A stretch of DNA of 23,181 bases, taken from CBDUQP01 sp965369385 (GTDB taxonomy: Bacteria > Planctomycetota > Phycisphaerae > SM23-33). The notes beneath the pieces were generated by a model that was not told the origin of the DNA, did no database searches, and saw nothing but the letters and a program-made list of their open reading frames with translations. The position numbers were made by a program, and so were the translations under genes. Numbering within the stretch: position 1 is the first letter of the stretch; every line of letters begins with the position of its first letter. The stretch is taken from assembly GCA_965369385.1 (NCBI GenBank), contig CBDUQP010000046.1, positions 1-23,181 of the forward strand, read 5' to 3'. Shown here piece after piece: positions 15,677-21,164 of the stretch.

Positions 15677-15823
15677 TGCAGTTCGCTTCCAGAAAGCAGC
15701 TATAGCAGCTTCCTGTTGCACTTGCTTTGATAGCAGGTAACGATATTGACCAGAGATTGCCATGTGCAGATGGGTTGAAATACAGACAGGGATGAATGCG
15801 GAACTCTTGCTGGCTTCTTGCCG

Positions 15824-15844
15824 CCTGCCTGCCGGACAGGCAGG
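15824..15844. repeat. CCTGCCTG/CAGGCAGG palindrome (copy 1 of 2)
   Basis: Eight-bp arms CCTGCCTG and CAGGCAGG flank a CCGGA centre. The identical 21-nt sequence occurs at 18477-18497. Here it lies about 20 nt left of repeat element B. At the other site it lies about 33 nt beyond element E. Confidence 0.85.
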
Positions 15845-15862
15845 TTCGGGCCGAAGGTCCGA

Positions 15863-15958
15863 TGGGTGGTTAGCCGGGGGTCAGCCGCGATGCAAATCGC
15901 GGCGCAGCCCCCGGATCAAGCGTCCCTCCAAAACCCGCCGCGAAGGGGCGGGGGGAGA
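15863..15958 (+). repeat. RAYT-associated palindromic element, copy B
   Basis: Copy B has GGTTAGCCGGGGGTCAGC, an internal CCGCGATGCAAATCGCGG palindrome, GCAGCCCCCGG and the right-hand CGCCGCGAAGGGGCGG hairpin. It lacks the left CCCC/GGGG hairpin and the heptamer tract seen in A, C, D and E. It faces copy C, which is in the opposite orientation 74 nt away, forming an inverted pair between eboC and eboF. Confidence 0.8.
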
Positions 15959-16032
15959 CGCCCGGCTGCTAATCCACACAAATGATTCTCACAAATCGCC
16001 AGCTTATTGGGCATCTGAACCAACCGCAGAAG

Positions 16033-16170
16033 TTTCTCTAGCCACCCCTTCGGGGTTCTGGCGTTTTGGGGATCGGTTCCGGGGGCTGCACCGCACTCCT
16101 GCATCGCTCTTCGAGCGAAGCAGAATCGCGGCTGACCCCCGGCTAACCGCTTGTCACCCCGTTGGGGTTC
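16033..16170 (-). repeat. RAYT-associated palindromic element, copy C
   Basis: On the minus strand this copy reads GAACCCCAACGGGGTGACAAG, then GCGGTTAGCCGGGGGTCAGC. A longer variable internal part includes CTTCGCTCGAAGAGCG. GCAGCCCCCGGAACC and AGAACCCCGAAGGGGTGG follow, ending in CTAGAGAAA. The left end is followed outward by a degenerate heptamer remnant (16171-16195). It ends 64 nt before the eboF start codon, so it lies in or near the eboF 5' region. Confidence 0.85.
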
Positions 16171-16234
16171 AAAGACAGACGACCGAACAAACCCACTCCA
16201 AACCACGAAGCACTCAAGAATCCGCGAAACAAAC

Positions 16235-17548
16235 ATGGGAATAAACGCAAGAAAGAAACTGCTGGTCGTGCAGGTCGCCGCCCTGGGATATGACCTGCTC
16301 AGCAAGGAACATGACCAGTCCGTCCGCTGGATGGATATGGACTTCATGCCCATCCAGACCGTAATGCCGGCCGTTACGTGCACCGTGCAGGCCAGCTTCC
16401 GCACCGCACGCCAGCCAAACCAGCATGGCATGATCGCAAACGGCCTGTTCCAACGTGATCTAGCCAAGGCGATGTTCTGGGAGCAGTCCGCACATCTCGT
16501 CACCGGCCAGCGAATCTGGAAAGCGGTACGAGACGCCCGCCGCAAGGTAGCGATGCTCTTCTGGCAGCAGTCTATCGGCGAAGATGTGGACATCGTCCTG
16601 TCGCCAGCGCCGGTCCACAAGCACCACGGCGGGATGATCCAGACCTGCTACAGTAATCCCGAATCGCTCTATCCGTGGCTATGCAGAAAGCTTAAACGCT
16701 CGTTCAAGCTCCGACATTACTGGGGGCCACTCGCATCCAGCAAAGCCGGCGACTGGATTGCAGACGCCACCTGCGAGATCATGCTGGACAAGGATCTGGC
16801 ATGCGATGTGTGTCTCACTTACCTGCCGACGCTAGACTATGATCTGCAACGTCACGGGCCAAACTCCCCCAAAGCAGCCAAGGCACTCGACGCACTATCG
16901 AAGCAGATCGCCAAGCTTACCCAGGCGGCCGAGAGCGGGCAGTTTGAAGTGGTAATCTTCGGTGATTACGCCATCGCGGCCACCACCGGCCCGGCGATAT
17001 TGCCCAACGTCGCACTCGTACAGACCGGATTGCTGGAGCTGCGACACGTACAGGCCATGGCCTACCCAGTGATGCCCCAAGCCCGCGCGTTTGCCATGTG
17101 CGATCACGAAATCGCCCACATTTACGTCCGCAACGAAAGCGACATCGCATCGACGACCGAGGTGTTGCGAACGATTGACGGGATCGATGCCGTCCTCGAC
17201 CGCAGTGAGATGGCACTTCTGCATCTGGACCATCCAAACTCGGGCGAACTGCTGGCCATCGCCAAGCCCGGCCGCTGGTTCGCGTATCCATGGTGGACCG
17301 ATCCGAAGCAGGCACCAGACTTCGCCAGCCACATAGACATACACAACAAGCCCGGTTTCGACCCGTGCGAACTGTTTCTGGGATTCCCGCCAACAAAGAT
17401 ATCGCAGAACACCAGCAGAGTCGGTGGAACGCACGGCCGCGCAGACGCGGGCAGGCCCGTAGCCTACGCATCCACCGTCCCCCTCGGCCGAGACATCAAC
17501 AACCTGATATCCCTATCATCCGCCCTGGCCGAGTGGCTGGGGGAATAG
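16235..17548 (+). CDS. eboF: EboF-like nucleotide pyrophosphatase/phosphodiesterase-family protein
   Basis: This 437-aa protein belongs to the alkaline-phosphatase/nucleotide pyrophosphatase superfamily and is of the EboF type. Matching regions are KLLVVQVAALGYDLL at the start, VMPAVTCTVQAS with the presumed nucleophile Thr48 (or Thr50), GMIANGLFQRD, LPTLDYDLQRHGP (Asp201 and His207), VIFGDYAIA (Asp244), ASHIDIHNKPGFDP (His370) and GGTHG (His400). The usual first metal-binding Asp after strand 1 and the DH pair of the superfamily are not present in canonical form. I believe this is shared with other EboF proteins, so catalytic activity is uncertain. The ATG at 16235 has only a weak RBS. Earlier in-frame codons run into repeat element C. 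It lies 558 nt after eboC, and eboD and eboE are missing between them. Confidence 0.82.
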   Translation: MGINARKKLLVVQVAALGYDLLSKEHDQSVRWMDMDFMPIQTVMPAVTCTVQASFRTARQPNQHGMIANGLFQRDLAKAMFWEQSAHLVTGQRIWKAVRDARRKVAMLFWQQSIGEDVDIVLSPAPVHKHHGGMIQTCYSNPESLYPWLCRKLKRSFKLRHYWGPLASSKAGDWIADATCEIMLDKDLACDVCLTYLPTLDYDLQRHGPNSPKAAKALDALSKQIAKLTQAAESGQFEVVIFGDYAIAATTGPAILPNVALVQTGLLELRHVQAMAYPVMPQARAFAMCDHEIAHIYVRNESDIASTTEVLRTIDGIDAVLDRSEMALLHLDHPNSGELLAIAKPGRWFAYPWWTDPKQAPDFASHIDIHNKPGFDPCELFLGFPPTKISQNTSRVGGTHGRADAGRPVAYASTVPLGRDINNLISLSSALAEWLGE

Positions 17549-17581
17549 AGCGCGGGGGCGAACCCACATGTTCGCCAGTAT

Positions 17582-17690
17582 CGTTCGCCGTTTGCTGTTC
17601 GCTGTTCGTCGTTTGCTGTTTGCTGTTTGCTGTTTGCCGTTCGTCGTGCGATGTTCGATGTTCGCCGTTCGCCGTTCGCCGTTTGCCGTT
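17582..17690 (+). repeat. Heptanucleotide tandem repeat (consensus YGTTYGY) next to element D
   Basis: About 15 consecutive 7-nt units follow one another without interruption, for example CGTTCGC, CGTTTGC, TGTTCGC, TGTTCGT, CGTTTGC, TGTTTGC (three times), CGTTCGT, CGTGCGA, TGTTCGA, TGTTCGC, CGTTCGC (twice) and CGTTTGC. The tract ends directly at AAACCCC, the left end of element D. There is no spacer structure, so it is not a CRISPR. Read in either direction it makes low-complexity peptides, which I regard as non-coding. It starts 34 nt after eboF. Confidence 0.9.
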
Positions 17691-17792
17691 AAACCCCAAA
17701 GGGGTGAAGAGCAGTTAGCCGGGGTTGAGCGAAGCGAGCCCCCGGAACCCAGCCCCCCAGAAAACAGAACCCCGAAGGGGTGGCAAGAGAAG
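17691..17792 (+). repeat. RAYT-associated palindromic element, copy D (left flank of RAYT)
   Basis: This is the simplest copy: CCCCAAAGGGG, then GCAGTTAGCCGGGG, a short TTGAGCGAAGCGAG centre, CCCCCGG, and a right hairpin AACCCCGAAGGGGTGG followed by CAAGAGAAG. It lies 83 nt upstream of the transposase start, in the orientation opposite to copy E downstream. This is the arrangement expected for REP-type elements around their RAYT. Confidence 0.9.
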
Positions 17793-17875
17793 TTTGTGCA
17801 ATTTCTGCGTGCAAACTCCATGAAGGATAATTAGGCTCTCAGTTGAACGCCACATCTACACAAGGGAGATGCACC

Positions 17876-18322
17876 ATGTCATTCACAAGCCTGCAATACC
17901 ATATTGTCTTCGCCACCAAGGGACGGCGCCCATGGCTCACGCCTGAGATACTCTCCCGCACCATCAAGTACATTGGCGGCATAGCCCGTGAGATCGGCGG
18001 GAGCCTGGCAGAATGCAATGGCCAACCGGATCATCTGCATCTGGCAGCGATAATACCAGCCAGCATGGCTGTGTCGGATTTCGTCAGAAGAGTCAAGACC
18101 GCCTCGTCGCGATGGCTTCACCAGAGCCCCCAAGCAATATCAGAGTTCGGATGGCAGGACGGATATTCCGCGTTCAGCGTGTCACTTTCCCAACTCGATA
18201 GCGTGGCCGCCTATATTCGCCGACAACAGGAACACCATCGGCGGGTGACATTTGAAGAGGAACTCATCGTGTTCTTCGAGCGACACGGTATTCCATATGA
18301 CAAGCGTTATCTGTGCAACTGA
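17876..18322 (+). CDS. REP-associated tyrosine transposase (RAYT), IS200/Y1 HUH family
   Basis: This is a 148-aa single-strand DNA transposase of the Y1 (IS200/IS605 TnpA-like) family. It has SLQYHIVFATKGRRPWL at the start, the HUH metal motif HLHLAA (His53-x-His55), and the catalytic Tyr112 in SVAAYIRRQQEHHRR, followed by the usual TFEEELIVFFERHGI. The start ATG at 17876 has AGGGAG 7 nt upstream. The gene lies between palindromic elements D and E, which are in opposite orientations. That makes it a RAYT, which is thought to spread REP sequences by nicking them as structured single strands. Length and motifs look intact. It has no accessory IS605 orfB, so it is not a full IS200/IS605 element. 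Confidence 0.9.
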   Translation: MSFTSLQYHIVFATKGRRPWLTPEILSRTIKYIGGIAREIGGSLAECNGQPDHLHLAAIIPASMAVSDFVRRVKTASSRWLHQSPQAISEFGWQDGYSAFSVSLSQLDSVAAYIRRQQEHHRRVTFEEELIVFFERHGIPYDKRYLCN

Positions 18323-18323
18323 G

Positions 18324-18444
18324 CTTCTCTGGCCACCCCTCCGGGGTTCTGATGCTTTTTGGCTTGGGGTCCGGGGGCTCGCTCTCCCGATGTGCATCGG
18401 GATCGCTCAACCCCGGCTAACCGCTCTTCACCCCTCCGGGGTTT
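18324..18444 (-). repeat. RAYT-associated palindromic element, copy E (right flank of RAYT)
   Basis: On the minus strand: AAACCCCGGAGGGGTGAAG, GCGGTTAGCCGGGGTTGAGC, the internal palindrome TCCCGATGCACATCGGGA (18385-18402), GAGCGAGCCCCCGGACC, then AGAACCCCGGAGGGGTGG and CCAGAGAAG. It starts 2 nt after the transposase stop codon and is inverted relative to copy D. A short heptamer remnant (GGTCGTTTGCTGTC on the minus strand) lies at its outer end. Confidence 0.9.
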
Positions 18445-18474
18445 GACAGCAAACGACCAACGGGGAGCTGAAGC

Positions 18475-18499
18475 CACCTGCCTGCCGGACAGGCAGGTG
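18475..18499. repeat. CCTGCCTG/CAGGCAGG palindrome (copy 2 of 2)
   Basis: The same 21-nt palindrome as at 15824-15844, here extended by two further pairs to 10-bp arms. It lies just beyond the outer end of element E. Confidence 0.85.
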
Positions 18500-18604
18500 C
18501 AGGGCGCAGTCATATATCAATATACTGGCCGCTGGGGCGGGATTTGTTGCAGCGAAATGGGCGGTTTTCCACTTTTTCGGCCTCGGCTACTCATACGAAC
18601 TCCC

Positions 18605-18757
18605 CAAAACGCGGCGTTTTGCACGCTATGCGAAAATGGTACACACCCGGCGACAGGGCAGCCCGGTTTTGAGCCTAACATATTCAATAACAGCCGGATA
18701 GCGAATTGGTAATAAGGTGCACAAACACAAGATAATGTAACATTTTGCACCATTTTC
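18605..18757. repeat. Possible MITE-like element with imperfect terminal inverted repeats
   Basis: GAAAATGGTACA (18632-18643) and TGCACCATTTTC (18746-18757) are inverted repeats matching at 11 of 12 positions, enclosing about 102 nt. Inside, GGTGCA (18716-18721) pairs with TGCACC (18746-18751). Just outside on the left is a hairpin CAAAACG-CGG-CGTTTTG (18605-18621). No credible gene is present here. The remaining bases between element E and the isomerase gene hold nothing else recognisable except the shared 20-mer. Confidence 0.4.
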
Positions 18758-18824
18758 CGATTTCCCCAGGCCCCAAGAATTCGCACCTGTCCCATCGGCC
18801 AATTTGCCGTGCGCGGCGGGTGGA

Positions 18825-18844
18825 CCCTCCTTCGGCGGGCAGGC
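18825..18844 (-). repeat. Dispersed 20-mer (copy 2 of 2)
   Basis: This is the exact reverse complement of 10610-10629. It lies 14 nt downstream of the isomerase stop codon on the minus strand, where its hairpin could act as a 3' mRNA structure. Confidence 0.7.
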
Positions 18845-18858
18845 ACATTGGTTCGCCC

Positions 18859-19404
18859 CTACTCTGCTACTTCCGGGGTGCGGCTGATTCTTTTGTCGCT
18901 GAAGATGTCGGCGTCGTCGCGGCTGGTGGATGAGAATTCCGACACTATCGCGCCGTCATCGCCCGCCTGGAACCAGTGCAGCGTGTTCGGCTGCAATGTG
19001 TACTGCTCGCCGGGCAGGAGCTGGACCTCGTGGAACACGTTGTATGCGCCGTCGCCGCTGGCCGGCACGTTGGCCTTGATGCCATCAGTTGCGTCGCCTT
19101 CCACGTAAAGCCACACAATCCCCTTGCGGCAGCGGAATGTCTCACGCTTGCCCTTCATGTCGGGCAGGTTCGGATGGCGATGCTCCGGGCAGGTCTGCCG
19201 CGGAGTCATCACAAGCTCCTTGGCACAATAGCGATCATTATTCTCGTACGTGATAATCTGCAGGCCGGTAATCTCAAGCTCGTCCAAGCCAAAATCCGCC
19301 ACCTCAACGTTCTCGCGTTCCACCTCCGTCAGATCGATACAGGCGTCCGCCAGCATGTCCAGAGTTGTCTTGCGTGCCTTTGCGTATTGCTCTTTCGTAA
19401 TCAT
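18859..19404 (-). CDS. D-lyxose isomerase (cupin type), probably also D-mannose isomerase
   Basis: This 181-aa cupin-fold sugar isomerase converts D-lyxose to D-xylulose and, in many members, D-mannose to D-fructose. It closely resembles the Bacillus YdaE type: NDRYCAKELVMTPRQTCPEHRHP with Mn ligands His75 and His77, KRETFRCRKG with Glu88, and LQPNTLHWFQAG with His143, then EFSSTSRDDADIFSD. The spacing of all four ligands matches the family. The ATG at 19404 has GGGAG about 9 nt upstream. It starts 21 nt after the PfkB kinase stop on the same strand, so the two genes are an operon. The product of this isomerase (xylulose or fructose) is a plausible kinase substrate. Confidence 0.92.
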   Translation of the reverse strand: MITKEQYAKARKTTLDMLADACIDLTEVERENVEVADFGLDELEITGLQIITYENNDRYCAKELVMTPRQTCPEHRHPNLPDMKGKRETFRCRKGIVWLYVEGDATDGIKANVPASGDGAYNVFHEVQLLPGEQYTLQPNTLHWFQAGDDGAIVSEFSSTSRDDADIFSDKRISRTPEVAE

Positions 19405-19425
19405 GAATATATGCTCCCGTTCAAG

Positions 19426-20634
19426 CTACTTGTTTGTCTTGTCGTTCGGTCCGATCATCGCTCCGGTAGCGGCGTCCGTCTGCCAGCCGCCCAGCGTGAT
19501 ATCAACTCCCCTGCGAACCCATCCCGTCTGCAGGCGGCTGTGTATCTCCGCACTCGTCCTGATACCGCTCGTGGCGTCAGGCGCTTCCACATTGCACGCA
19601 CCCGTACCGGTGGCCAGCGTCATGGCATCTACAGGGTCCATACCTTCCAGCATGCCTTGGAGGAAACCGGCGATAGTGCAATCACCCGCACCCGTCGTAC
19701 CCGCAACATCCACCTGGAAACATGGCGAGATAATCTCCCGGCCGCACCACTGCTGCACGTCGCCCTTGCCTGCAATCACCGGGATATCAAGACGCGACGC
19801 ATCCGACGATGTCCGCAGGTAAGCGCCCTGGTCGCCAAGTTTCAGCATGACCGCGGCCGCGCCCATTGCCAGTATCCTGTCCGAAAGCTCCGCCAACAAC
19901 TCGCCATCAACCTGCGTAGTGATATCCAGACCGGCGGCCGCTCTTTGCATGCTCTCGAAACGCCCGGGATCCAGCATCGCCAGCACTTCATCTATGCTCG
20001 GCACGAACACATCAACGTATGGTAACGTGCGCTGCAAAACGCCGCGCCAATCCACCTGGCCGGACGGGGAATCGGGGTCCACAAACGCGGTATCAAGCGA
20101 TGTAGACACGCCGCAAGCCTTCACCTGCCGGAACATCTTCTCAAGGTCAGCTCCATCGTTCTCGTACATCTTCTCCATCAGCGATGGATACCCGAAGTGG
20201 AACAGCCTGACCCCAGCGAGACCATCGTAATCGATGTCATCGGCGGAGAAGGTATCGTTCGCCCCAGGACAGTGAATGAAACTGCGATCCAGTCCCGGCG
20301 CACTTACTACCACTGTGTGCGAGGTCTGGGAGCTATCGTCCACCACCATACCATCTCCAAGCGACGGATCGTATCCGTTGACGAAATCCACCACGGCGCG
20401 GCCGAACATGTCATTGCCGATTTTGCCCATGAGCTTCACCGAAGCCCCAAGCTTCACCAAGGCAAGTCCGGTATTAGACACCGCCCCGCCGGTAGAGACG
20501 GCAGAGCCTGCGATCCTGACAAGCGCCCCTGGCGCAAGCAAGTCGCTGAGCCCGCCTTTGGTCTCCGGCAACGATGGGATAATGTCGAGGCAAATGTGCC
20601 CCGCCACAACAACGTCTGCGTTCTGTGCTGTCAT
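19426..20634 (-). CDS. PfkB-family carbohydrate kinase
   Basis: This 402-aa sugar kinase of the PfkB/ribokinase family transfers phosphate from ATP to a sugar hydroxyl. It has the Gly-Gly substrate region STGGAVSNTGLALVKLG (about 48-64), KIGNDMFG, and the anion-hole/catalytic-base signature GTTGAGDCTIAGF (about 312-324, with Asp318). It is longer than typical members (about 300-330 aa). The extra length lies around 214-300 and at the C-terminus. I use the ATG at 20634 (AAGGA 11 nt upstream). The frame continues to a TTG at 20661. The substrate is not readable. The isomerase next door suggests fructose, xylulose or a related ketose. The gene leads a two-gene operon. Confidence 0.85.
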   Translation of the reverse strand: MTAQNADVVVAGHICLDIIPSLPETKGGLSDLLAPGALVRIAGSAVSTGGAVSNTGLALVKLGASVKLMGKIGNDMFGRAVVDFVNGYDPSLGDGMVVDDSSQTSHTVVVSAPGLDRSFIHCPGANDTFSADDIDYDGLAGVRLFHFGYPSLMEKMYENDGADLEKMFRQVKACGVSTSLDTAFVDPDSPSGQVDWRGVLQRTLPYVDVFVPSIDEVLAMLDPGRFESMQRAAAGLDITTQVDGELLAELSDRILAMGAAAVMLKLGDQGAYLRTSSDASRLDIPVIAGKGDVQQWCGREIISPCFQVDVAGTTGAGDCTIAGFLQGMLEGMDPVDAMTLATGTGACNVEAPDATSGIRTSAEIHSRLQTGWVRRGVDITLGGWQTDAATGAMIGPNDKTNK

Positions 20635-20798
20635 ATACTTGTAAATCCTTATCCAGGCCAAACGTGGCTTAATATTCTGCCTTAATGATTACCTCAAACG
20701 CGAGGATCGTACAAGGGGCAATACGCTCATGCGGAAGCCAAACGCGAAACAAATCAGTTGCACACTATTGCAAATAAAGTGAATCCGCCACCAAAACG

Positions 20799-21164
20799 TC
20801 AGTCCTGCTGGTCTTCATCGGCGGGGGGAACTATCGGCAGGTCTGCCAGCGTTTCGGGATGCAGGCCGGAGAAATCAACACCATCAAGACGCACCGTGCC
20901 TTCGGGAGTATCCACGGTTTGGGCTTCCGCCGGGGCGGCAGGGGCGGGGCAAAGCTCGTCGGCCTTGTAAACGAAATTGATTATCTCCGCCACGGCCCGG
21001 TAGACCTCCGGCGATTGGTAGAGCTCTATCTGCCCCAGCGTTTTGAGCAGTTGGCGGTCCTCAGTTATGGGAACGCCCCTGTCGCGGGCGATCTTGATCA
21101 CCTGCTGAGCATCGGGGCGCGGGCCCTGCGTTTGGCGTGTTTTTCCGGCCTTGATCTTGCTCAT
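20799..21164 (-). CDS. FlhB C-terminal-domain-like protein (FlhX/YlqH type)
   Basis: This 121-aa protein resembles the cytoplasmic C-terminal domain of FlhB, the flagellar type III export switch. QQVIKIARDRGVPITEDRQLLKTLGQIELYQSPEVYRAVAEIINFVYK (residues 21-68) matches the end of FlhB. It has no membrane helices and no NPTH autocleavage motif. It continues into an acidic, Pro-rich tail. Free FlhB-C paralogues (YlqH in Bacillus, FlhX elsewhere) occur next to FliK-like genes. Here the start overlaps the stop of a FliK-like gene by 4 nt (ATGA), which strongly supports this reading. The function of such paralogues is poorly understood, but they can partly replace the FlhB C-domain. Confidence 0.8.
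   Translation of the reverse strand: MSKIKAGKTRQTQGPRPDAQQVIKIARDRGVPITEDRQLLKTLGQIELYQSPEVYRAVAEIINFVYKADELCPAPAAPAEAQTVDTPEGTVRLDGVDFSGLHPETLADLPIVPPADEDQQD

Noticed and set aside
16151..16234. N-terminal extension of the EboF frame
   Set aside because: The extra codons come from repeat element C and a heptamer remnant. The family start matches the ATG at 16235.
17582..17690. CRISPR-like periodicity
   Set aside because: The 7-nt units are contiguous with no spacers and there are no cas genes, so it is a tandem repeat, not a CRISPR array.
17496..17821. Minus-strand open frames giving peptides such as QTANSKQQTTNSEQQTAND
   Set aside because: These are translations of the 7-nt repeat tract and element D. 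They have no RBS or conserved domain and overlap the repeats, so I treat them as non-coding.
17876..18322. Full IS200/IS605 insertion sequence
   Set aside because: There is no orfB/TnpB gene, and the flanks are palindromic REP-like elements present in further copies without the transposase. A RAYT fits better.
18517..18846. Open frame of 109 codons on the minus strand
   Set aside because: It runs through the inverted-repeat segment and the 20-mer and has no RBS or recognisable family.
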